A stretch of DNA of 20,244 bases, from the NCBI GenBank assembly GCA_009778355.1, contig WRJY01000329.1:1-20244 (forward strand), in the 5' to 3' direction. Of the stretch, positions 14,854 through 20,244 are shown in pieces. The position numbers and the translations under genes were made by a program. The DNA comes from Desulfovibrionaceae bacterium (GTDB lineage: Bacteria; Pseudomonadota; Gammaproteobacteria; Burkholderiales; Burkholderiaceae_C). Below the pieces are notes generated by a model that was not told where the DNA came from, did no database searches, and saw only the letters and a list, made by a program, of their open reading frames with translations. Each line of letters begins with the position of its first letter. The stretch's first letter is position 1.

Positions 14854-15474
14854 CTACCTGCGCCGGGCTGCCGCCTCGGGCGCCTGAACGCCGATGGCCC
14901 CGGCCACCAGCCTTTCGTAAAGCTTGATGAGCTTGGTTTGCGAAAGCCGCCCACCGGGCCGGTACCAGTTGCTTACGCCCGTCAGCATGGCCAGCATGGC
15001 GTAGCTGGTGACCTTGGCATCACGAATCGTCCAATGACCAGCCCTGGCGCCTTGCAAAAGAATGGCCTGCAAGTACGCCTCATAGCGCTTGCGCAACGCA
15101 ACCACGCGGGCGTACTGCTCGGGCGACAAGCTGCGTAATTCCATATTGCCGATGAACACTTCTTCCTTGCGCGCCGTGTGCCACTCGATATGAAAACGCA
15201 CGAAAGCCATCAGCTTTTCGCGCGGATCGGCAATGGGGGACACCTGTACATCGAGGTCTGACATCAACTCATGCTGGATGCTCTCCAGCAAGATAGCCAG
15301 GAATTCCTGCTTGTGAGGAATATAGTTGTAAAGCGAACCAATCTTCAGGTTGACATCGGCGGCCAGATCCCGAAGGTTCATCGCTTCAAAGCCGTAACGA
15401 AAAATGCGCGCGATTGCTGCCTTGCGTATCGCGCGCATCGTGTCAGCGCCGCTGACGCCTGGGGGACGCGCCAT
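14854..15474 (-). CDS. TetR-family transcriptional regulator of the catabolic cluster
   Basis: The 206-residue protein has a typical TetR N-terminal DNA-binding domain: helices from about 12, with the helix-turn-helix LRDLAADVNLKIGSLYNYIPHK at 34-55. The ligand-binding half contains SNWYRPGGRLS (168-178), a segment I associate with acyl-CoA-responsive TetR proteins of the PaaR/FadR/KstR2 kind. It converges on the end of the lyase gene, so it most likely represses the divergent operons from the palindrome at 8768-8791 and is released by an acyl-CoA intermediate; this is inference. I chose the ATG giving MARPPGVSGADT because it leaves the normal 10-15 residues before the first helix. The frame stays open 85 codons upstream, but that part is not family-like. 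Confidence 0.88.
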   Translation of the reverse strand: MARPPGVSGADTMRAIRKAAIARIFRYGFEAMNLRDLAADVNLKIGSLYNYIPHKQEFLAILLESIQHELMSDLDVQVSPIADPREKLMAFVRFHIEWHTARKEEVFIGNMELRSLSPEQYARVVALRKRYEAYLQAILLQGARAGHWTIRDAKVTSYAMLAMLTGVSNWYRPGGRLSQTKLIKLYERLVAGAIGVQAPEAAARRR

Positions 15475-15519
15475 CTTGTATTGTGTCTTGTACCGTTTTG
15501 AAGGCAAGTTTACTACTTG
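15475..15519 (-). promoter_or_regulatory. Upstream region of the TetR gene with repeated motifs
   Basis: Directly before the TetR start, cttgta occurs twice six bases apart (15475-15480 and 15487-15492), and a 5-bp inverted repeat caagt/acttg (15505-15509 and 15515-15519) has a 5-base spacer. On the minus strand TTGCCT followed 18 bases later by CAATAC could be a weak promoter. The minus strand also reads aaaacggtac, sharing aaaacgg with the left edge of the 8768-8791 operator. Autoregulation is plausible but not proven. Confidence 0.35.
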
Positions 15520-15631
15520 AGCAGTTGACGGCCCTGGTCGGAATCGCGGACAACGAACGGAGACAAGGTCGATCGAACGGACTCGCCATGATCCACAATC
15601 GCGCCAACACGGCATCAACTCGCCGTCACTC

Positions 15632-15904
15632 GTAAAGCTCATCGCCCGTTTCGTTCTGCTCCTGCTGCAAACCCTGCTGGCCGCTTCGGCGCAAGCGGGG
15701 AACAATGCCGCAGGCACGAGCAGCAACATCCAGAACCACAGCGACTACAGCGCCAACGGCTTCAGGTTCTCAGGCGGCTTCAGCGTCGGCGCGGGTGGCG
15801 GCAACAAAACCGATGGCCAGGCCAGCGATGCGGCCATTCTGGCGCCTTTGCGCTTGCTTTCTCGCGCGCGGATGCGCTTTTTGGCGCTCGCTGTGGCTGC
15901 GTGA
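15632..15904 (+). pseudogene. Relic of a filamentous hemagglutinin-like gene
   Basis: An open frame here reads a hydrophobic stretch (ARFVLLLLQTLLAASAQA) and then, from about 15698, GNNAAGTSSNIQNHSDYSANG and FSGGFSVGAGGG. The second part resembles the repeats found deep inside filamentous hemagglutinin/CdiA-type exoproteins (ligand-rich Asn/Ser, then Gly-rich). The frame opens after a TGA near 15518 and contains no ATG or GTG before the hemagglutinin-like part, and it ends at TGA 15902-15904 after an unrelated basic and hydrophobic tail. Intact genes of this kind encode thousands of residues, so this can only be a fragment. It occupies the 460-base gap between the TetR gene and mrdA; I see no other gene there. 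Identification is by memory of the family pattern. Confidence 0.45.
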
Positions 15905-15934
15905 CGCGGTATCCATCGCTGCACACTGCGCGCG

Positions 15935-17974
15935 TCAGGGCGCGGCGGCGGCGCTTTGCAGGGCCATGCTGGCGGCTTGGCGGGGCGTGCCGATGGGGAC
16001 GGTGGCCTGGCCTTCGCGGATGGCCTTCAGGTCCTGCTCGCTCGGGTACAGGCCGGCCACCCAGTAGTCCATGACGCGGCGCACCAAGGGCGCGGCCTGG
16101 GCAGCGCCGAAGCCGGCGTTTTCGACGATGGCGGCCACGGCGATCCTGGGGTTGTTTGCCGGAGCGAAGGCGATGTACAGCGAATGGTCGCGCTGGTGTT
16201 CGGCCAGCTTGGCGGCGTTGTAGCGGCTTTTCTGGCTGATGGTCACGGCCTGGGCGGTGCCGGTTTTGCCGCCGGACTGGTAGGGCGCGCCGGCGAACAC
16301 GCCGCGCGAAGTGCCTTCCTGCGTCACGCCGACCATGGCGCGCTTGATCAGGTCCACGTTGCGCGGCGCATAGCCCAGCGGCTGCGGCTCGGGCTGGGGC
16401 ACTTCGTCGATTTGCCGCGTCAGCGGGTCTTGCAGCGCCTTGACCACGTGCGGCGTGCGGCGCACGCCGCCGGCGGCCAGCGCGGCGGTGGCGCTGGCCA
16501 GTTGCAGCATGGTGAAGTCGTTGTAGCCCTGGCCGATGCCCAGCGATATGGTTTCGCCCGCGTACCATTTTTGCTGCGCGAGCCGGCGGTGGGCCTGACG
16601 CTTCCATTCGGTGGAGGGCAGGGTGCCGCGCATTTCGCCCGGAATGTCGATGCCGGTGATTTGTCCGAAGCCCAGCGGCTTCATGAAGTCATGGATGGCG
16701 TTCACGCCCATGTCGTTGGCAAGCTGGTAGAAGTACACGTTGCTCGATTTGACGATGGCGTGGTACAGATCCACCGGTCCCAGCGCGTGGCCGGAGCGGA
16801 AGGTGTTGCCGCCGAAGGTCCACGAGCCTTCGTCCATGACGATGACGTCCGGGGTGCGCTTGCCGGTCTCCAGCGCGGCCAGACCCATGAAGGGCTTGTA
16901 GGTGGAGCCGGGCGGATAGACGCCGCGCAGGGCGCGGTTGAGCAATGGTTTGTCGATGGAATCGTTCAGTTCGTTCCAGGCGTCGTAGCCGATGCCTTCG
17001 ACGAACAGGTTGGGATCGAACGTGGGCTTGCTGACCAGGGCCAGCACCTCGCCGTTGCTGGGGTCGATGGCGACCAGCGCGCCGCGGCGCTCGCCGTACA
17101 TGTCTTCGACGAGTTTTTGCAGGTTGATGTCGATCGTCAGGCGCACCGAATCGCCCGGCGTGGCCGGGTGGCTGGCCAGTCGCCGCACGGCGCGCCCGCC
17201 CGGCGAGGTTTCCATCTGCTCGACGCCGGTGAGGCCGTGCAATTCGGTTTCGTAGCTGCTTTCGACGCCCAGTTTGCCGATGTGGTCGGTGCCGCGGTAG
17301 TTGGCGGCGCAATGGCGGCAGACGTTCGGGGCCAGGCGCTTGCCGGTGCGCTCGGCGCCGCTGGCGTCGTCGTCATCCTCATCATCGTCATCATCGTCGT
17401 CCCAGTCCTCTATGCGCTCTTTTTCCTGCTGGTCGATGCGCCCGATGTAGCCGATGACGTGGGCGCCGGTTTCGCCCAGCGGGTAGTTGCGAAACAGCCG
17501 GGCCTTGATTTCGACGCCAGGGAAGCGGTAGCGCTGGGCGGCAAAGCGCGCCACTTCCTCGTCGGTCAGGCGCATACGGATGGGCAGCGATTCAAAGGTG
17601 CGCGAATTTTTCATCAGGCGCTGAAATCGCTGCCGGTCGCGTGGCGTGACCTCGACCACCTGGCCGATGGCGTCGATGGTTTCGTCGAGCGGCTGGTCGA
17701 TGCGCGAGGGCGTGATCTCCAGCGTATAGGCCTTGTAATTGGTGGCCAGCACCACGCCGTTGCGGTCCAGGATTTCGCCGCGGTTGGGCGGGATCGGCAC
17801 CACCGCCGTGCGGTTGCTTTCGGCGCGCTCGGCCAGTTCGTCGTGGCGCACCACTTGCAGCGTGTACAGCCGCCAGGTCAGCAGCGCGAAGCAGGCCAGC
17901 ACCGCCAGCGCGAGCGCCGCCAGCCGGACGCGAAAGCGTTTCAGTTCGGCTTTGACGTTGCGCAGTTCGGTCAT
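15935..17974 (-). CDS. mrdA: Penicillin-binding protein 2 (elongasome transpeptidase)
   Basis: PBP2 cross-links peptidoglycan during cell elongation, with RodA and MreBCD, at the inner membrane. The 679-residue protein has one N-terminal membrane helix (about 17-37), the pedestal domain with PPNRGEILDRNG (62-73), and a transpeptidase domain with STYK (Ser357, Lys360), SSN (410-412) and KTGT (570-573), so it should be active. It is longer than E. coli PBP2 (633), partly because residues 190-222 contain twelve acidic residues in a row and a Cys-His-Cys motif (Cys219, His221, Cys222) just before the conserved ANYRGTDHIGKLGVE. No clear Shine-Dalgarno precedes the ATG, but it lies 24 bases after mreD, so coupling is likely. 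rodA, its usual partner gene, does not follow. Confidence 0.95.
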   Translation of the reverse strand: MTELRNVKAELKRFRVRLAALALAVLACFALLTWRLYTLQVVRHDELAERAESNRTAVVPIPPNRGEILDRNGVVLATNYKAYTLEITPSRIDQPLDETIDAIGQVVEVTPRDRQRFQRLMKNSRTFESLPIRMRLTDEEVARFAAQRYRFPGVEIKARLFRNYPLGETGAHVIGYIGRIDQQEKERIEDWDDDDDDDEDDDDASGAERTGKRLAPNVCRHCAANYRGTDHIGKLGVESSYETELHGLTGVEQMETSPGGRAVRRLASHPATPGDSVRLTIDINLQKLVEDMYGERRGALVAIDPSNGEVLALVSKPTFDPNLFVEGIGYDAWNELNDSIDKPLLNRALRGVYPPGSTYKPFMGLAALETGKRTPDVIVMDEGSWTFGGNTFRSGHALGPVDLYHAIVKSSNVYFYQLANDMGVNAIHDFMKPLGFGQITGIDIPGEMRGTLPSTEWKRQAHRRLAQQKWYAGETISLGIGQGYNDFTMLQLASATAALAAGGVRRTPHVVKALQDPLTRQIDEVPQPEPQPLGYAPRNVDLIKRAMVGVTQEGTSRGVFAGAPYQSGGKTGTAQAVTISQKSRYNAAKLAEHQRDHSLYIAFAPANNPRIAVAAIVENAGFGAAQAAPLVRRVMDYWVAGLYPSEQDLKAIREGQATVPIGTPRQAASMALQSAAAAP
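17366..17401 (-). repeat. GAT/GAC triplet tract coding poly-Asp in PBP2
   Basis: Twelve consecutive codons read seven Asp, one Glu and four Asp (residues 192-203 of PBP2). The tract mixes gac and gat codons, so it is an imperfect trinucleotide repeat in an otherwise well-conserved gene. Such tracts can gain or lose codons by slippage without shifting the frame. Confidence 0.8.
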
Positions 17975-17998
17975 GAAGAATGCGGGAGAACGCGCGCG

Positions 17999-18517
17999 TC
18001 ACAGGGGCCGGTTGGCGTCGGGATTGGGTGCGCGCCGCTGCGGCGCCAGCAGCAATACGCTGACGATGGGCCACAGCACGGTTTCCAGCAGCGGCGCCAG
18101 CAGCGCGTCCCAGCCGGGCAGGGCGCCGCCGCCGACCAGCCGCAGCGCGGTGGTGATGGCGTGGGCGGCAGCCAGCAGCGGCAGCAACTGGATGGCCTGC
18201 ACCAGCACCGGGAACCACACGATGCGCCGGTGCAGCATGATGGCGAAGTAAATCAGCACCGAATACGCCAGCGCGTGCTGGCCCAGCAGCGCGGCCTGGT
18301 GTACGTCGAGCACCAGGCCGAACAGGAAGGCCGCTGTCAGACCCACGCGGCGCGGCTGGTGGATGCTCCAGAACACCAGCGCCACGGCCAGGAAGTCCGG
18401 CATCCAGGGCACGCGGCCCAGCGGCAGCAAGTCGAGCAGCAACGCCGCCAGCAGGCTGCCCCAGATGAAGCCGGGGCTGGCCGGCAGCAGCAGTTCATGG
18501 CCGCGCGGCATGATCAT
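17999..18517 (-). CDS. mreD: Rod shape-determining protein MreD
   Basis: MreD is an inner-membrane component of the elongasome that bridges MreC with the PBP2/RodA synthase. The 172-residue protein is almost entirely hydrophobic, with about five to six membrane segments, and includes WMPDFLAVALVFWSIHQPRRVG and FLFGLVLDVHQAALLGQHAL, the characteristic MreD central region. The start ATG overlaps the mreC stop in an ATGA arrangement (18514-18517), which fixes the start and indicates translational coupling; a second in-frame ATG follows two codons later. mrdA begins 24 bases after its stop. Confidence 0.92.
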   Translation of the reverse strand: MIMPRGHELLLPASPGFIWGSLLAALLLDLLPLGRVPWMPDFLAVALVFWSIHQPRRVGLTAAFLFGLVLDVHQAALLGQHALAYSVLIYFAIMLHRRIVWFPVLVQAIQLLPLLAAAHAITTALRLVGGGALPGWDALLAPLLETVLWPIVSVLLLAPQRRAPNPDANRPL

Positions 18518-19500
18518 GGGCGCGCTCCCCGGCGGGCGCGGCGCGCGGCGGACGCGGTCGATGCAGGCAGTGCCGCCGATGATGGCGCCGATGCCGCGCT
18601 GGACGCGGGCGCATCGGCTTGCGCGGCGGCGATGGCGCCGGGCTGCGGCACGACGGGGGCCAGCACCATCACGTACATCACGCTTTGCCACTGCGCCACC
18701 GGCGCGCACTGGATGCGCGCGAAGCTGGAGTCGGTGCGGCGATCCACCTGCGCCACCCTGGCCACTTGCAGGCCGGGCGGATAGACGCCATCGATGCCGC
18801 TGGTGGTGAGCAGGTCGCCTTCCTTGACGTCTTCGTTGACGGAGATGTAGCGCAACTCCATCATGCCGCCGTGCGGCGACGGGTCGCCATAGGCCACGCC
18901 GCGGGTGCCGGTGCGCGCGTTCATGACCGGGATGACCTGATCGCGGTCGACCAGCAGGGTGATTTCGCTCACGAAAGGGTACGCCCGCGTGATCTGGCCC
19001 AGCACGCCCGATTCATCCAGCACCGGCGAGCCGGCCGTGATGCCCTGCAACAGGCCCTTGTCGATGACCACGCGGCGGCTGTAGGGATCGGTGGCGTCGT
19101 ACAGCACCTGAGCGGCCACGCCGGCGGCCTGCACGCGCTCACGCAGGCCCAGCAACTCGCGCAGGCGCTGGTTTTCCAGTTGCAGCGGCTCTACCTGACC
19201 GGCGCGCTGCGACTGCTCGACCAGTTGGCGGCGCGCGGCTTCCTCGGTTGCGCGCGCGCTCTTCAGGTCGGTCAGGTAGCTGGCGAAGGTGCCGGTCATC
19301 TGCACTGGCTGCAGCGCCAGCCACTGCGCCGGGTATAGCACCGTGGCGATGGCCGCGCGCAGCGGCTGCATCAGGTGCAAACCCGCGTCGGCCACCATCA
19401 GCAGCAGCGCCAGCACGCTGAAAAACAGCAGGCGCGACAATGCCGACGGCCCTTGCTTGAACAAGGGCGGCGGCGTGTGGTCAAGCGTGTCGATCGACAT
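18514..19500 (-). CDS. mreC: Rod shape-determining protein MreC
   Basis: MreC is a bitopic inner-membrane protein whose periplasmic part activates PBP2 and scaffolds the elongasome. The 328-residue product has a short cytosolic N-terminus, a membrane helix at about 22-40, a coiled-coil segment around 75-120 (with LQLENQRLRELLGL at 106-119) and the beta-rich periplasmic domain containing DPYSRRVVIDKG and VLDESGVLGQI. The last 40 residues are a low-complexity Ala/Ser/Pro tail ending in basic residues, probably disordered. The ATG matches the family start, though no Shine-Dalgarno is visible. A 208-base gap separates it from mreB. Confidence 0.95.
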   Translation of the reverse strand: MSIDTLDHTPPPLFKQGPSALSRLLFFSVLALLLMVADAGLHLMQPLRAAIATVLYPAQWLALQPVQMTGTFASYLTDLKSARATEEAARRQLVEQSQRAGQVEPLQLENQRLRELLGLRERVQAAGVAAQVLYDATDPYSRRVVIDKGLLQGITAGSPVLDESGVLGQITRAYPFVSEITLLVDRDQVIPVMNARTGTRGVAYGDPSPHGGMMELRYISVNEDVKEGDLLTTSGIDGVYPPGLQVARVAQVDRRTDSSFARIQCAPVAQWQSVMYVMVLAPVVPQPGAIAAAQADAPASSAASAPSSAALPASTASAARRARRGARP

Positions 19501-19676
19501 GGACGGAGGCAGCGCAGCGCACAGCCCTTCTGATTCAGGCTGCGGCTGGGGTTATTATGCTCCTAAAAAAAGAGCTTCCCAGGGTTCGCCGGCAAGCGCC
19601 AGGCGCGCTTTCGACCTTTTGATGGGGTGCGGAAAAGAGCAGGGACGGCGCGCGGCCAAGGCCGGGGGGGGATCGG

Positions 19677-19701
19677 GGGCTGCGCCTGCTTGGCGCCGCC
19701 C
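19677..19701 (-). terminator. Stem-loop just downstream of mreB
   Basis: Bases 19677-19686 (gggctgcgcc) pair with 19692-19701 (ggcgccgccc) with one mismatch around a 5-base loop, eight bases beyond the mreB stop. No T-run follows on the minus strand, which instead runs into a C-rich stretch. It may reduce read-through or protect mreB mRNA, giving mreB higher expression than mreCD. The rest of 19501-19676 holds an A7/T7 run (19565-19571) and a taataa on the minus strand (plus 19553-19558) that could be part of an mreC promoter, but no convincing -35. Confidence 0.35.
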
Positions 19702-19708
19702 AGAGGCA

Positions 19709-20244
19709 TCACTCGCTGGTGAAGATGCTGCCCAGGCGTTCCATCCGCTCCAGCGCCAAGCCGCAGCCGCGCACCACGCAGGTCAGCGGGTCTTCGGCCA
19801 CCAGCACGGGCAGGCCGGTTTCTTCCGACAGCAGGCGTTCCAGGTCGCGCAGCAGCGCACCGCCGCCGGTCAGCATCATGCCGCGCTCGGCGATGTCGGC
19901 GCCCAGTTCGGGCGGGGTTTGTTCCAGCGCCTTCTTGACTTCGGAGACGACGCTGTTGAGCGGCTCGGTCAGCGCCTCCAGAATTTCGTTGCTGCTGATG
20001 GTGAAGCTGCGCGGCACGCCTTCGCTCAGGTTGCGGCCCTTGACCTCCATCTCGCGCACCTCGCTGCCGGGAAACGCGCTGCCGATCTGTTTTTTGATCT
20101 GCTCGGCCGTCGGGTCGCCGATCAACATGCCATAGTTGCGGCGGATGTAGTTGATGATGGCGTCGTCGAACTTGTCGCCGCCCACGCGGGCCGAGCCTTT
20201 GTAGACCATGCCGCCCAGCGAGATCACGCCCACCTCGGTGGTGC
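19709..20244 (-). CDS. mreB: Rod shape-determining protein MreB, C-terminal half (cut by window end)
   Basis: MreB is the bacterial actin homologue that forms membrane-associated filaments directing lateral wall synthesis. About 177 residues are visible, from TTEVGVISLGG to the stop, corresponding to roughly residue 170 to the end of E. coli MreB (347 residues). Conserved stretches include VGGDKFDDAIINYIRRNYG, GSEVREMEVKGRNLSEGVPR, SNEILEALTEPL, the nucleotide-site loop MLTGGGALLRDL and the closing LVAEDPLTCVVRGCG. The gene enters the window already in progress, so the true start is outside. It heads the mreB-mreC-mreD-mrdA cluster. Confidence 0.96.
   Translation of the reverse strand, partial: TTEVGVISLGGMVYKGSARVGGDKFDDAIINYIRRNYGMLIGDPTAEQIKKQIGSAFPGSEVREMEVKGRNLSEGVPRSFTISSNEILEALTEPLNSVVSEVKKALEQTPPELGADIAERGMMLTGGGALLRDLERLLSEETGLPVLVAEDPLTCVVRGCGLALERMERLGSIFTSE

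Noticed and set aside
15475..15729. An 85-codon N-terminal extension of the TetR regulator
   Set aside because: TetR proteins have only a short arm before the first helix; the extension lacks family similarity and covers the likely promoter.
17366..17401. The triplet tract as a frameshift or sequencing artefact
   Set aside because: The frame is intact on both sides with conserved PBP2 sequence, and all catalytic motifs follow downstream, so the tract is simply read through in frame.
15956..18784. A 942-codon open frame on the plus strand opposite mrdA, mreD and part of mreC
   Set aside because: It spans three well-conserved genes on the other strand and has a Gly/Ala/His/Gln-rich composition with no domain; GC-driven shadow frame.
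19561..19580. A T7 run (minus strand) as an intrinsic terminator of mreB
   Set aside because: No stable stem immediately precedes it on the minus strand; the nearby gctc/gagc pair is only four bases and encloses the T-run itself.

Overview
This is a G+C-rich chromosomal segment whose protein sequences and gene order look betaproteobacterial, most likely Burkholderiales and probably Comamonadaceae. The reasons are the mreB-mreC-mreD-mrdA order, the RpiA, PyrD and MreB sequences, and a hairpin-rich intergenic repeat of a style I associate with that family (from memory, not searched). Almost every base is coding. I see no tRNA, rRNA, CRISPR array or intact insertion sequence.

Region 1 (1-5800) is nucleotide and sugar housekeeping. 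rpiA (ribose-5-phosphate isomerase, minus) and pyrD (dihydroorotate dehydrogenase, plus) diverge from a gap of only 39 bp. A three-gene ABC importer of the BMP/nucleoside type follows (ATPase, permease, permease). A palindromic intergenic repeat is wedged between its two permeases, and no binding-protein gene is adjacent. Ribose phosphate, pyrimidine and probable nucleoside-uptake genes are therefore grouped.

Region 2 (5866-15474) is a self-contained acyl-CoA catabolic island built around a divergent promoter. On the minus strand are an isovaleryl-CoA-dehydrogenase-like gene and a FadD-like acyl-CoA ligase of visibly lower G+C. On the plus strand are a PaaK-family ligase, both subunits of a methylcrotonyl-CoA-carboxylase-like biotin enzyme, and an HMG-CoA-lyase homologue. 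A convergent TetR regulator closes the block. The layout resembles a leucine/isovalerate (liu) or acyclic-terpene (atu) pathway, but there is no enoyl-CoA hydratase, there are two unrelated ligases, and the lyase has changed two acidic active-site residues (Asp to Glu and Glu to Gln). A 24-bp palindrome overlaps the -35 box of a near-consensus sigma70 promoter between the two arms and is the best candidate for the TetR operator. I regard this island as the most likely site of an undescribed branched-acid degradation pathway.

Region 3 (15475-20244) starts with a non-coding junction that holds a relic resembling filamentous hemagglutinin. The cell-shape cluster follows on the minus strand: mreB (cut by the window end), mreC, mreD (ATGA overlap with mreC) and mrdA (PBP2). 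rodA, which commonly follows mrdA, is absent, and the relic sits there instead. This PBP2 carries an unusual acidic poly-Asp plus Cys-x-x-Cys insertion in its N-terminal region.

Functions are assigned by recognising motifs and remembered family sequences. No database search was run.
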